A stretch of DNA of 64,000 bases from an uncultured Actinomycetes bacterium (GCA_900314685.1 OMWE01000004.1:42601-106600), one strand, 5' to 3'. Shown: positions 17,773 through 26,495, counted from the stretch's first letter. The notes: generated from the sequence alone by a model not told the origin. Translations and numbers: made by a program.

Positions 17773-18951
17773 TCAGACGAAGATCTCGTCGGCGACGCTG
17801 GTGCCGGAGAGCTTATCGTGCGCGACGCCCAGATAGTCGCAGACCGTGGCAGCCACGGTGCCGAAGCCGTCGCGGGTGCCGAGGTCGACGCCGGGACGGA
17901 CGTGCTTGCCGTAGACCAGCATGGGCGTGTACTCGCGGGTGTGGTCGGTCGTCTTGGTGTAGCTGGGGTCGCAGCCGTGGTCGGCGGTGACGATGAGGAT
18001 GTCGTCGTCGCGCATGTGCGGCAGGAAGTAGGCGAGCGAGGCGTCGTATTCGCTGATGGCACGGGCATAGCCGGGGATGTCGCGGCGGTGGCCATAGATC
18101 ATGTCGGTGTCGACGAGGTTCACGAAGCACAGGCCGTCGAAGTCGCGCGTGAGCAGGGCGCGTGTGAAGGCGATGCCGTTGGTGTTGCCCGTGGTCTTGA
18201 TGGTCTCGGTGAGACCCTTGCCCGCGAAGAGGTCGTAGATCTTGCCGACGCCGATCACGTCTTTGCCGGCGCGGGACAACACGTCGAGCATGGTATCCGC
18301 GGGCGGCTGCAGGCTGAGGTCGTGGCGGCGCGGCGTGCGGTAGAAGCTGTCGGTGTCGCGGCCCAGGAAGGGGCGGGCGATCACGCGTCCCACGCCGTAG
18401 GGCCCCTGGCACATCTCGCGCGCGATCTCGCAGTAGCGGTACAGCTCGGCGACGGGGATGTGGTCCTCGTGTGCAGCTACCTGAAAGACGCTGTCGGCCG
18501 AGGTGTAGACGATGAGCGCGTCTTCCGCGATCGCCTGCTCGCCGTAGTCGTGCAGGGCCTGGGTGCCGGAGTAGGGGAGGTTGCAGAGCACCTTGTGACC
18601 GGTCGCCTGCTCGTAGCGCTCGATGAGCTCGGCGGGGAACCCCTGGGGGAAGGTCGGCAGCGGGCGCTCGCTGATGTGGCCGGCGATCTCCCAGTGCCCG
18701 ACGGTCGAGTCCTTGCCCTGGCTGAATTCGCGCAGGCGGGCATACGCGCCGAACGGTGCCTCGACGCGCGGACCAAAGTCGATGCCGTCCAGGTTGAAGA
18801 GGCCGAGGTCGGCGAGGTGCGGGGCGTGCAGCTCGGGGCTGCCCGCGACGGCGCGCAGCGTATTGGTGCCGGCATCGCCAAAGGCCGCAGCGTCGGGAGC
18901 GGCGCCGACGCCGAAACTATCGAGTACCACGACAAAGACTCTGCGTGCCAT
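17773..18951 (-). CDS. deoB: Phosphopentomutase
   Basis: DeoB converts (deoxy)ribose-1-phosphate and -5-phosphate in nucleoside salvage. The 392-residue protein begins MARRVFVVVLDSFGVGAAPD, with the first metal-binding aspartate (D10). It carries the phosphatase-like core motifs DSTVGHWEIAG (phosphorylated threonine region), VDTDMIYGHR and TADHGCDPSY, which hold the manganese ligands. Length is normal. The ATG at 18951 has AGGAGG 6 nt upstream. The AI-2E exporter gene ends 13 bp before it, so the two form an operon. No other deo genes are visible. Confidence 0.95.
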   Translation of the reverse strand: MARRVFVVVLDSFGVGAAPDAAAFGDAGTNTLRAVAGSPELHAPHLADLGLFNLDGIDFGPRVEAPFGAYARLREFSQGKDSTVGHWEIAGHISERPLPTFPQGFPAELIERYEQATGHKVLCNLPYSGTQALHDYGEQAIAEDALIVYTSADSVFQVAAHEDHIPVAELYRYCEIAREMCQGPYGVGRVIARPFLGRDTDSFYRTPRRHDLSLQPPADTMLDVLSRAGKDVIGVGKIYDLFAGKGLTETIKTTGNTNGIAFTRALLTRDFDGLCFVNLVDTDMIYGHRRDIPGYARAISEYDASLAYFLPHMRDDDILIVTADHGCDPSYTKTTDHTREYTPMLVYGKHVRPGVDLGTRDGFGTVAATVCDYLGVAHDKLSGTSVADEIFV

Positions 18952-18964
18952 GAAAGCCTCCTGG

Positions 18965-20167
18965 CTATGAATCAACCTCTTCTTCGAGGGGCGGGATGTC
19001 CCTGCGTTTGCCGATATAGTCGACGAGACGCTGGAAGAGCGTCTTGATGAGAGCGGCGACGGGGACGGCGATGAGCATGCCGACGAAGCCGCCGACCTCC
19101 CCGCCCAGCAGGAGCGCGGCGATCACGAGCAGGGGGTGCACCTCGACATTGGTGGAAAGGAGCTTGGGGTTGACGATGTTGGCATCGACGAACTGCACGA
19201 TGGCCAGGGCGATTACGCCGTAGACCAGGGTCTGCAGATCGCCCTCGAGCAGGCAGACGATGGCGGTGGAGGCAAAGGCGATGATCGGGCCCACGTAGGG
19301 AATCAGGTTGCCGATGCACGAGAGGATGCCGATGAGGAAGGAGAACTTCACGCCCGCGAGCGTCAGCACGATACCTGCGGCAAAGCACATGAAGAGCGCG
19401 TCGAGGAGCTGGCCGTGGATGTAGCCCGAGAAGGCATGGTCGGCATCATCGAGGAATTCGTGCGCCACCTGATGCACACGTGCGCCAAAGAGGCGCAGGA
19501 GGACACCGTCCCAGTAGGATGCGATATTGTCGGTGTCGAGCAGCAGGTAGATGGCAAAGATGACGGAGAAAAGCAGGCTGGAGAAAAACTCGGGGAGGTC
19601 CTTGAGGCTGACGATGACCGTCTCGCCGAAATTGTCGAGCATGTCCCCGAGGGAGTCGGTCAGGTACTGCACCGCCGTGCCGAGCTGGTCGGAGGAGACG
19701 TTGACGGCGGCAAGCCAAGTCTCGAACTCGCGATAGGCCTCCTGGAAGGCCGTGCCGAAGGTCTCGAGCAGGGTGTCGAAGTGCGTGAAGTCGAGCTGCT
19801 GCACCTCGCCGACGACGGTTGCCAGGGCGACGACCAGGGCCACCAGCAGCAAGACAACCAAGATGATGACGGTGACCACGATCGCGAGGGTGCGCGCGAT
19901 GCCGGCCTTGTCTCGGAGCGCGGGAATAGCCTGCAGGCGCCTCTGCAGGCGTGTCACCGGCGGCAGCAGAAGGTACGCGATCACGAGCCCGCCTACCAGC
20001 GGCGTGGTGACGATACCGAGCGGCGAGATGAGCCGGGCGGTGCCCGCGAGCAGCGCTGGCATGTTGCCAAAGATGGCGTAGGTGATGAGCAGCGCGATGA
20101 ACGTCAGCACCACGTAGAGGGAGATCTGCGTGTACTTGGGGTTCGAGAACTCATGGGGCTTCTTCAT
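18965..20167 (-). CDS. AI-2E family transporter (PerM/YtvI-type)
   Basis: This 400-residue inner-membrane protein has about eight hydrophobic helices arranged as in the AI-2E transporter family: three at the N-terminus, an amphipathic region (about 140-190), and a C-terminal cluster containing the conserved GxxxxIPYVGPI stretch (IGNLIPYVGPIIAFA). Members export autoinducer-2, act as Na+/H+ antiporters, or have unassigned substrates; the sequence does not tell which. A strong TAGGAGGTGCC site precedes the ATG. It is the first gene of the operon with deoB and is divergent from nrdG. Confidence 0.88.
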   Translation of the reverse strand: MKKPHEFSNPKYTQISLYVVLTFIALLITYAIFGNMPALLAGTARLISPLGIVTTPLVGGLVIAYLLLPPVTRLQRRLQAIPALRDKAGIARTLAIVVTVIILVVLLLVALVVALATVVGEVQQLDFTHFDTLLETFGTAFQEAYREFETWLAAVNVSSDQLGTAVQYLTDSLGDMLDNFGETVIVSLKDLPEFFSSLLFSVIFAIYLLLDTDNIASYWDGVLLRLFGARVHQVAHEFLDDADHAFSGYIHGQLLDALFMCFAAGIVLTLAGVKFSFLIGILSCIGNLIPYVGPIIAFASTAIVCLLEGDLQTLVYGVIALAIVQFVDANIVNPKLLSTNVEVHPLLVIAALLLGGEVGGFVGMLIAVPVAALIKTLFQRLVDYIGKRRDIPPLEEEVDS

Positions 20168-20232
20168 GGCACCTCCTATCCGTCCGTCTCATCCTATCAG
20201 ACGTCGCGGACATGCGGCGGTCCTCCACCCCC

Positions 20233-20238
20233 TATACT
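20233..20238 (+). promoter_or_regulatory. Candidate -10 box of nrdG
   Basis: TATACT lies 30 bp before the nrdG start, in the 100-bp divergent region shared with the AI-2E gene, and is followed by TTGTGT. CCTATACTTGTGT also resembles an NrdR box with one base missing. No good -35 element is seen. Confidence 0.35.
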
Positions 20239-20267
20239 TGTGTAAATCGCAATACGAGGGGAGGGCC

Positions 20268-20837
20268 ATGAACTACTCGAACATCAAATATTGTGACATC
20301 GCGAACGGTCCCGGCGTGCGCACCACCCTCTTTGTCTCAGGCTGCCGCCGCCATTGCAAGGAATGCTTCAATCCCGAGGCGTGGCCGCTCGCGGCGGGCA
20401 TGCCCTTCACCGAGGAAGTCCAGCAGGTGATCATCGACAGCCTCGCTCCGGACTACATCTCTGGCCTCACCCTGCTGGGCGGCGAGCCCTTCGAGCCTGA
20501 GAACCAGCGGGGGCTCGTGGACTTTGTGGAGCGCGTGCGCGCGACCTACCCAACCAAGTCGCTGTGGTCGTTTTCGGGCTTCACGATCGAGGAGCTGCTG
20601 GGCCGCGAGCCGGTGCACGCCCCCTACACGATATCGCCGGTGACCGAGGTCACCGACCGCCTGCTCATGTGCCTGGATGTGCTGGTCGACGGCCCCTTTG
20701 AGATCGAGCAGAAGGACATCTCGCTGCGCTTCCACGGCTCGCGCAACCAGCGCCTGCTCGACGTGCCCCGGACACTCGCGGCCGGCGAGCCGGTCCTCTG
20801 GGAAGACGAACCCATCTTCTCGAAGCACGAGCTGTAA
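20268..20837 (+). CDS. nrdG: Anaerobic ribonucleotide reductase-activating protein (radical SAM)
   Basis: NrdG uses a [4Fe-4S] cluster and S-adenosylmethionine to install the glycyl radical on NrdD. The 189-residue product has the radical-SAM cysteines C26, C30 and C33 in SGCRRHCKECFN, preceded by GPGVRTTLFV and followed by the SAM-binding TLLGGEPF loop. The ATG at 20268 has a GGGGAGGG ribosome-binding site. It is physically separated from nrdD by 5.8 kb, unlike the usual nrdDG operon. Identity is certain. Confidence 0.95.
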   Translation: MNYSNIKYCDIANGPGVRTTLFVSGCRRHCKECFNPEAWPLAAGMPFTEEVQQVIIDSLAPDYISGLTLLGGEPFEPENQRGLVDFVERVRATYPTKSLWSFSGFTIEELLGREPVHAPYTISPVTEVTDRLLMCLDVLVDGPFEIEQKDISLRFHGSRNQRLLDVPRTLAAGEPVLWEDEPIFSKHEL

Positions 20838-20843
20838 AGCACT

Positions 20844-20870
20844 GCGGGCCCGCCGATGGGACGGGTCCGC
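20844..20870. terminator. Weak hairpin between nrdG and the esterase gene
   Basis: GCGGGCCCG (20844-20852) pairs with CGGGTCCGC (20862-20870) with one mismatch. No clear U tract follows in either direction, so terminator activity is uncertain. Confidence 0.4.
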
Positions 20871-20891
20871 ATCAATCTCTATGCGCTCCCT

Positions 20892-21782
20892 CTACAGGGA
20901 CCTGCGGAAATAGGCGCACTCGTCGTCGTTCGCGCGGGCGGCGTCTGCCGAGCGCACGTCGCAGTGAAAGACATGAGGGAGCCGGTGAGCTTTGTCCCCG
21001 TAGACGTGTAGCTCAAAGGGGATCTCCTGCTCGATGAGCACCTGCGCGAGCGGGAGCGCCTGGGGCCTGAGGAAGTCGTCGTTGGCGGTCATCACAAAGG
21101 CCGGCGGAAAATCGGGCGTGACCCAATAGAGCGGCGAGGCCAGGCGCAGCTCGTCGGCGGTCGGCTCATGACCGAAGAGGTCGGCCATGAGCGAGGCGGT
21201 CAGCTCGTTGGTGTCTCCGTCGAGCGCATAGTCGCCGCAGTTGAGCGCGACGGCCGTCAGGTGGGCGCCAGCGGGTACGTCGAGTGCGAACCGCGCGGCG
21301 TAGGCGGGGTTGGTGAGGATACCCGCGTAGGTCGCGAGCAGGGTGCCGCCCGCCGAGTCGCCGACGGCAAAGACGTGCGCGGTGTCGAGGCCATACTCGT
21401 CCGCGTGGGCGTATAGCCAGGCAAAGACCGCGTTGGTGTCCTCGACGGCGGCGGGGAAGACCGCCTCGGGCGCGAGGCGGTAGCTGTAGTTGACGACGGC
21501 GAAGCCGCGGCGCGCGAGCTCCAAGCAGTAATACTGGTAGCGCTCCTTGTCGCCGTAGACCCAACCGCCGCCGTGGCAGCTGACGATCACAGGCAGGGGG
21601 TCGAGCGCACCGTCCGTCCGGGCCGCGCGGGGGCGGTAGACGTCGAGCGACTGCAGGACGGGGTCGGCGCCGTAGACGATGTCGTCGTAGCGCTCTACCT
21701 CGGCCGGAGTGGTCAGCCCTGCGTCGCGGATATCGTCACCTGCCTTGAACATCGTACGCACGCGATCGGACACGAGGCTCAT
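20892..21782 (-). CDS. Alpha/beta hydrolase, HSL-type carboxylesterase
   Basis: This 296-residue hydrolase shows the HSL-family oxyanion motif HGGGW (70-74) and nucleophile elbow GDSAGG (Ser143). Acid and histidine residues fall in MTANDDFLRPQ and KAHRLPHVFH toward the C-terminus. It likely cleaves short-chain acyl esters in the cytoplasm. The ATG at 21782 is preceded by AAAGGAGC and begins after an unconserved upstream extension. The PPSR-like gene lies upstream on the same strand, separated by a hairpin. The natural substrate is unknown. Confidence 0.88.
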   Translation of the reverse strand: MSLVSDRVRTMFKAGDDIRDAGLTTPAEVERYDDIVYGADPVLQSLDVYRPRAARTDGALDPLPVIVSCHGGGWVYGDKERYQYYCLELARRGFAVVNYSYRLAPEAVFPAAVEDTNAVFAWLYAHADEYGLDTAHVFAVGDSAGGTLLATYAGILTNPAYAARFALDVPAGAHLTAVALNCGDYALDGDTNELTASLMADLFGHEPTADELRLASPLYWVTPDFPPAFVMTANDDFLRPQALPLAQVLIEQEIPFELHVYGDKAHRLPHVFHCDVRSADAARANDDECAYFRRSL

Positions 21783-21825
21783 GTTTGCGGCTCCTTTGGA
21801 CGGAAGGGGGCTATGGCCACAGACC

Positions 21826-21860
21826 GCGGCCCGCAGCCGCAAACTGCAGCTGCGGGCCGC
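21826..21860. terminator. Strong hairpin between the PPSR-like gene and the esterase
   Basis: GCGGCCCGCAGC (21826-21837) pairs perfectly with GCTGCGGGCCGC (21849-21860). It lies just after the stop of the PPSR-like gene and before the esterase start. No U run follows, so it may attenuate rather than fully terminate. Confidence 0.55.
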
Positions 21861-21882
21861 GTCGGCAAGGTGCGAATGCGGA

Positions 21883-22311
21883 TTACAGGTCGCCCAGGTA
21901 GGTGGCGTCCAGCAGGTGCACGCCCCGCTTGGCGGACTCCAGCGTCATGCCCGTGACGGGAGTGGGGTCCTCCTCCAGCAGGCGCGAGACGATCGAGGTC
22001 GCGGGACCCAGCAGGTCGACCGAGGCGATGCCGCGGTCGTTGAGCAGCTCGATGACCTCGCGGCGTAGGGTGCCGTCGAGGATGGTGTGGAAGACGGTCG
22101 TGGTCCTGGGGTCGTCGATGTACTTGTCGACGTAGGTACGCACCTCGTCGACCGACTTGACGTGCGTGAGGCCGCGGACGGTGACGTCGCCCTCGGGGAA
22201 CTGTATCACGGCGCCGCAGACGACGGAGCTCGCGGTACGGCCGGTGGAGTCGGCGATGATGTGCAGGTAGATGCGGTCTGGGATGTCTTCAATCTCGAGA
22301 TCGTCGGACAT
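21883..22311 (-). CDS. PPSR-like protein (DUF299), N-terminal domain only
   Basis: The 142-residue product matches the N-terminal half of pyruvate-phosphate-dikinase/PEP-synthase regulatory proteins: RIYLHIIADSTGRTASSV, then VFHTILDGTLRREVIELL and ASVDLLGP. Full family members have about 270 residues and continue with a P-loop (kinase/phosphorylase) domain. Here the reading frame ends at HLLDATYLGDL, exactly at the linker before that domain, and no remnant of the second half is seen in the 100 bp that follow. It could be a natural single-domain paralogue or a deletion. Without the P-loop it is unlikely to phosphorylate PPDK. A clean stop and a good GGAGG ribosome-binding site argue that it is expressed. 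Confidence 0.7.
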   Translation of the reverse strand: MSDDLEIEDIPDRIYLHIIADSTGRTASSVVCGAVIQFPEGDVTVRGLTHVKSVDEVRTYVDKYIDDPRTTTVFHTILDGTLRREVIELLNDRGIASVDLLGPATSIVSRLLEEDPTPVTGMTLESAKRGVHLLDATYLGDL

Positions 22312-22441
22312 GGGGCCTCCTTGAGAAATTCGTGACGGAGATTCGTAACGCTATCTCGAGAATAGCACGCAGACGGACGCGCGAGCGGTAGACTGTTGTG
22401 TCGGACCCTTTTCCTTCGGTGAATGTGCAATCGAGGCAGCC

Positions 22442-23971
22442 ATGCATGCGGATACCGCAACCATCGTGGGGCTCGTGACCCCGGTCAACCTGCGTTTCGT
22501 CGTCCCCGTCTACCAGCGTCCCTACACCTGGGACATCAAACAGTGCGCCCAACTCTGGGACGACGTGCTCTCCGTCGGCCGGGCGGCTCAGGAGGCGCGG
22601 ATGCGCAGCGCCTACGGGTCACGGGAGGTACCGACCTACCACTTCACAGGCTCCATCGTCTGGATCCAGGACGGGGCGGTGTCGCCGGCGGGCGTCGAGT
22701 CGCGCCTGCTGATCGACGGCCAGCAGCGTATCACGACGCTGATGCTCGTCTTTGTCGCGCTCGTCCGCTATGCCCAGCGGCATCCGGAAAAGTCAAAGGC
22801 GCTCGTGTGGTCCGCGCAGGAGATCCTGGACGACGGCTACCTCACCAACAAGCACCGCGCGGGGGAGGATCACTACAAGCTCACACTCTCCAAGGGCGAC
22901 CGCGCGGTCTTCCAGGCGCTGGTCGACGAGCTGGAGCAGGCGGGTGCGCCTGACGGCACGTCCGCACCGGCCCCGGCGGTACCGAGCCACCTACTCGACA
23001 ACCTGGCCTTCTTTGAGTCCGAGCTCGAGCGGGTGTCCGACCCCAACGTCGTGTGGCTGGGACTGCAGCATCTGCAGGTCGCATCCATCGCGCTGACGGA
23101 GGGCCAGGACAATCCCCAGCTCGTCTTTGAGTCGATGAACTCGACGGGTAAGGACCTCTCGGTAGCTGACCTGGTGCGCAACTTCATCCTGATGAGCGCC
23201 CCGGTCGAGAGCCAGGCGTCGCTCTATCGCACCTTTTGGCGCCCGATCGAGGAGGCGCTCGGTGCCGACACGGGCTCCGCGCTCTTCGACGGTTTCCTGC
23301 ACGACTGGCTGACGGCGATCCGCGCACCACAGCAGTTCGATGTGGCGGACATCTACGGGGCGTTCAAGCGCTATGTCCGCACCGGTGGCTACGACACGCA
23401 CAGTGGCGTGGTCGCGCTGATCAACCAGCTCCGTCGCTTCGTACGGTACTACGCGCACATCACGACGGGGCAGCCCGTGCCCGGCCGCGACCCCGCGGCC
23501 GAGGTCGACGAGGCGCTCGCTGGCCTGCGCGCGCTCGGCGAGCCGCGGGTCTATCCGATGCTGCTGTCCTTCTACGACGCATACGACCAGCAGGACATCG
23601 ACCGCGACACGTTTGTGCGTGTACTGCGGGTGACGGAGTCCTACGTGCTGCGCCGCCTGGTGTGCGACTGCCCGGGCGACGATTTCGCCCTCTACCTCTC
23701 CGGGATCATCGGGCGCCTGGACGGCGTGCGCGCCGTGGGCGGCGACTATGCGACGGCGTACGAGAGCTACCTGCTCAACGCGGAGGGCACGGCGCTGCGC
23801 TTCCCGACCGACGACGAGTTTGCCCGTGCGATCTCGCTGCGCGATGCCGCCGACTGGGATGATGAGTCGCCCATCGGTCGCGCGTTGGCGGCGGGCGAGG
23901 ACGCGTGCCGTCGGTGGGCGTATCCCGCCGTGGACGAGCGCACGCGCGCGATCTACCGTGCAAGCAGATAG
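22442..23971 (+). CDS. DUF262 (GmrSD N-terminal-like) protein
   Basis: This 509-residue protein has the DUF262 signature elements: VPVYQRPYTWD (about 23-33), LIDGQQRITTL (DGQQR at about 91-95), and ESMNSTGKDLSVADLVRNF (about 230-248). DUF262 is a ParB-like NTPase/nickase fold found in GmrS-type type IV restriction systems and several phage-defence proteins. The usual C-terminal DUF1524 HNH nuclease, with its EHI(x)PQ motif, is absent: the protein ends shortly after a helical region. It is a single gene between housekeeping genes. A defence role is plausible by family, but a solo DUF262 protein has no defined activity. Confidence 0.8.
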   Translation: MHADTATIVGLVTPVNLRFVVPVYQRPYTWDIKQCAQLWDDVLSVGRAAQEARMRSAYGSREVPTYHFTGSIVWIQDGAVSPAGVESRLLIDGQQRITTLMLVFVALVRYAQRHPEKSKALVWSAQEILDDGYLTNKHRAGEDHYKLTLSKGDRAVFQALVDELEQAGAPDGTSAPAPAVPSHLLDNLAFFESELERVSDPNVVWLGLQHLQVASIALTEGQDNPQLVFESMNSTGKDLSVADLVRNFILMSAPVESQASLYRTFWRPIEEALGADTGSALFDGFLHDWLTAIRAPQQFDVADIYGAFKRYVRTGGYDTHSGVVALINQLRRFVRYYAHITTGQPVPGRDPAAEVDEALAGLRALGEPRVYPMLLSFYDAYDQQDIDRDTFVRVLRVTESYVLRRLVCDCPGDDFALYLSGIIGRLDGVRAVGGDYATAYESYLLNAEGTALRFPTDDEFARAISLRDAADWDDESPIGRALAAGEDACRRWAYPAVDERTRAIYRASR

Positions 23972-23980
23972 GACGGCATA

Positions 23981-24943
23981 GTGAGCGACACGAGTAGGGG
24001 AATCGCGGGCAAAGGGGCCGCGAGCGGGGAGACCGCGGTCGCCCGTGCCACGGCAATAGGCGCTGCTGCCATGGTCTTTTGGGGGATGATGGCCGGGTTC
24101 GAGCGGCTGACGACCCAGGTCTTTGGGCCGCAGCTGGGCATCGCGGTCATCTATCTCTTTGCAGCGCCCCTGGCCTTCCTGCTCCGCAGGCCGCACGAGC
24201 CGTCTTTTTACGGCTGGCGCTACCTGCTGGTGAGCGGTGCGCTCTTTGCCGGGACCGACATCCTGACCGGCCTTGCCATCGGCCATGCCGCGACCTCCAC
24301 CCAGACGGTGCAGGTCACCATCGTCAACTACCTCTGGCCCACACTCACGGTGCTGGGCAACCTCGCCTTTTCCCGCGATGCCCACGCCAACTGGCTCATC
24401 GTCCCCGGGACGCTCATCGCCACCCTCGGGGTCGCGACGGTCGTGGGCGGGGACGCCGGCCTCGACCTTGCCGCAATCGCCGCCAACGTCTCCTCGAACC
24501 CGCTGCCCTTCCTTTTCGCGCTGGGTGACGCCCTGTGCTGGACCGCCTACTCGGTGGTGACGCCGCGTATCTCAGGCGGCAAAGACGCGCTTGCCTATAT
24601 GTTTGTCGCCACCATGGTGAGCGGATGGGTCGTCTGGGGTCTGACCAGCCTCGCCGTGGGTCCGCAGCTCCCCGTGGCCGCGGTCACGCCTGCCACGTTT
24701 GTCTTGCCAGTGGCGACCGCACTCGTGCTCGTCTTGGGCTACCTCTGCTGGAACGTGGGGATCCTCCGCGGGAGGCCGACCACCCTCTCGACGCTTTCCT
24801 ATCTCACGCCGGTCTGCTCGGCGGTCTCCAGCGCGATCATCCTCGGTCTGTCCCTCGCACCGACCTTCTGGGTCGGGCTGGCCATGGTGGTGGCGGGGTC
24901 TCTGATCAGCTTTGCCTCTACGCGCCGGCAAAAAGGCGTATAG
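23981..24943 (+). CDS. DMT-family exporter, YddG-like (aromatic amino acid)
   Basis: This 320-residue protein has ten hydrophobic helices and aligns well with the E. coli YddG exporter. Shared stretches include the first helix with the FWGMMAGFE pattern, [35 protein letters not shown], and [14 protein letters not shown]. YddG exports aromatic amino acids and related metabolites. The gene starts at a GTG, 9 bp after the DUF262 stop, with AGGACGG as ribosome-binding site, so the two are probably cotranscribed by accident of spacing. Substrate is by homology. Confidence 0.83.
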   Translation: MSDTSRGIAGKGAASGETAVARATAIGAAAMVFWGMMAGFERLTTQVFGPQLGIAVIYLFAAPLAFLLRRPHEPSFYGWRYLLVSGALFAGTDILTGLAIGHAATSTQTVQVTIVNYLWPTLTVLGNLAFSRDAHANWLIVPGTLIATLGVATVVGGDAGLDLAAIAANVSSNPLPFLFALGDALCWTAYSVVTPRISGGKDALAYMFVATMVSGWVVWGLTSLAVGPQLPVAAVTPATFVLPVATALVLVLGYLCWNVGILRGRPTTLSTLSYLTPVCSAVSSAIILGLSLAPTFWVGLAMVVAGSLISFASTRRQKGV

Positions 24944-24944
24944 T
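24939..24944 (+). promoter_or_regulatory. Candidate -10 box for the queF transcript
   Basis: TATAGT overlaps the stop of the YddG-like gene and would start transcription around 24950, about 27 nt before the preQ1 aptamer. A -35-like TTGCCT is 21 bp upstream, which is too far to be ideal. Confidence 0.35.
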
Positions 24945-24976
24945 ATCTGCCCGTGCCCGCCCGCACCCTCGGGCGG

Positions 24977-25019
24977 CGACAGTTCGCTTGCACCATCCTG
25001 TCGTTAAACAAAACCAGGG
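24977..25019 (+). ncRNA. preQ1-I riboswitch aptamer
   Basis: CGACAG (24977-24982) pairs with CTGTCG (24998-25003), enclosing a 15-nt loop TTCGCTTGCACCATC. It is followed directly by the A-rich tail TTAAACAAAACCAGGG, whose GG can form the pseudoknot with loop CC. The tail is very close to that of the well-studied Thermoanaerobacter preQ1 aptamer (TTAACAAAACAAGG). The downstream genes, queF and a queuosine-precursor transporter, are the expected targets. Together with the terminator at 25041, this implies that preQ1 binding reduces queF expression. Confidence 0.8.
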
Positions 25020-25040
25020 CTACCGAGGGATTGTTGTGTC

Positions 25041-25075
25041 GGGGCTCTGCGTGTATGCGCGGAGCCCCTTTCCGT
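25041..25075 (+). terminator. Attenuator terminator of the preQ1 riboswitch
   Basis: GGGGCTCTGCG pairs with GCGCGGAGCCCC across a short loop, followed by TTTCCGTCCTT. It is 22 nt after the aptamer tail and 54 nt before queF, the position expected for a riboswitch-controlled terminator. Confidence 0.75.
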
Positions 25076-25128
25076 CCTTGCTGGTCCTGGCGCATGCCGA
25101 GACACCGCCGACCAGACAAGGAGACACC

Positions 25129-25635
25129 ATGGCGACCAACCAGACCGACGACCACCGCGAGCGCGAGGGGCTTACCCTGCTCGGCGCCAAGGGCGTGCAC
25201 TATCCCTCCGACTATGACCCCTCCGTGCTGGAGCGCTTCTCCAACAAGCATCCCGGCAACGACTACTTCGTCAAGTTCAACTGCCCGGAGTTCACCAGCC
25301 TCTGCCCGATCACCGGCCAGCCGGACTTTGCCACGATCACCATCTCCTACGTGCCCGACGAGTACCTGGTGGAGTCCAAGAGCCTCAAGCTCTATCTCTT
25401 CTCCTACCGCAACTACGGCGAGTTCCACGAGGACTGCGTGAACCGCATCATGAAGGACCTCGTGGCGCTGCTCGACCCCAAGTACGTCGAGGTCTGGGGC
25501 CGCTTTTTGCCCCGCGGCGGCATCTCCATCGACCCCTACGCCAATTACGGCAAGCCCGGCACCCGCTGGGAAGAGGTCGCCTGGGACCGCCTGGCCCACC
25601 ACGACCTCTATCCCGAGCGCGTCGACAACCGCTAG
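25129..25635 (+). CDS. queF: NADPH-dependent 7-cyano-7-deazaguanine reductase
   Basis: QueF reduces preQ0 to preQ1 in queuosine biosynthesis. The 168-residue, single-domain product has the active-site cysteine in [13 protein letters not shown] (C59, with D66) and the [14 protein letters not shown] segment that binds NADPH, followed by HEDCVNRI. A strong ACAAGGAGACACC ribosome-binding site precedes the ATG. It follows the preQ1 riboswitch/terminator and is 9 bp upstream of the queuosine-precursor transporter. Identity is very confident. Confidence 0.96.
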   Translation: MATNQTDDHREREGLTLLGAKGVHYPSDYDPSVLERFSNKHPGNDYFVKFNCPEFTSLCPITGQPDFATITISYVPDEYLVESKSLKLYLFSYRNYGEFHEDCVNRIMKDLVALLDPKYVEVWGRFLPRGGISIDPYANYGKPGTRWEEVAWDRLAHHDLYPERVDNR

Positions 25636-25644
25636 GAGGCATAC

Positions 25645-26361
25645 ATGTCAACAACTGAACAGCAGGCCGCGTCTGTCGACAAGAAGGACCTCGCCCGCCT
25701 GACCCTGTCGGCACCCTTCCTCGTGATCTGCGTGCTGTACGTGACGCTGCTCATCCTGTCCAACCTCATCGCCGGCAAGATGTGGACGCCCCTGCCCAGT
25801 GTGACCCTGCCGGCCGCGGTCATGCTCTTCCCCGTGACGTACATTTTTGGCGACATCTTCACGGAGGTCTACGGTTACGCCCGCGCACGTCTCGTGATCT
25901 GGCTGGGGTTCACCATGTGCTTCTTGGCAGTCGTGGTCTACATGGTGACGATCGCGCTGCCGTACCCCGACTTCTGGACCAACCAGGAGGCCTTCGCCGC
26001 TGTGCTCGGGACCACGCCGCGTGTCTTTGCGGCGTCGCTGATCGGCTACCTCTTCGGCGAGTTCTCCAACTCCATGATTCTCTCCAAGCTCAAGGTCCGG
26101 ACCGGCGGCAGGCACCTCTGGATGCGCACCATCGGCTCGACGGTGGTCGGCGAGGCGTTTGATTCCGTGATCTTCATCACCGTGTCCTTCGCGGGGACCA
26201 TGCCCGGCGCGGCGCTGCTGCAGATGATTTGCTACCAGTACCTCTTCAAGGTCGTATTTGAGGTCGTCCTGACCCCGGTGACCTACGCGGTGATCGGCCG
26301 CCTGAAGCAGATCGAGGGCGTGGACCACTTCGATACCGATGTGAGCTACCGCGTGCTGTAG
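25645..26361 (+). CDS. Queuosine precursor transporter (YhhQ/VUT family)
   Basis: This 238-residue membrane protein has six hydrophobic helices and the family signature FGDIFTEVYGYARAR (helix 2-3 loop), plus ANLIGY-like and LPYPDFW stretches. YhhQ-type proteins import preQ0/preQ1. The gene is 9 bp after queF with TAGGAGGCATAC as ribosome-binding site, so it shares the riboswitch. The pair suggests that the cell both imports and reduces precursor; no queCDE genes are present here. Confidence 0.92.
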   Translation: MSTTEQQAASVDKKDLARLTLSAPFLVICVLYVTLLILSNLIAGKMWTPLPSVTLPAAVMLFPVTYIFGDIFTEVYGYARARLVIWLGFTMCFLAVVVYMVTIALPYPDFWTNQEAFAAVLGTTPRVFAASLIGYLFGEFSNSMILSKLKVRTGGRHLWMRTIGSTVVGEAFDSVIFITVSFAGTMPGAALLQMICYQYLFKVVFEVVLTPVTYAVIGRLKQIEGVDHFDTDVSYRVL

Positions 26362-26495
26362 CGGGTTCGTGCCCGCTCGGGTTGCCTGTGCCGATATCCC
26401 ACTTGTCCCGATGGGACTCACTCGTCCCGGTAATGCCCCGCTCATCCCATAGCGCGCTCGCGTGTGTGAATCACGGGGGAGAGCCAGTAGCCAGC

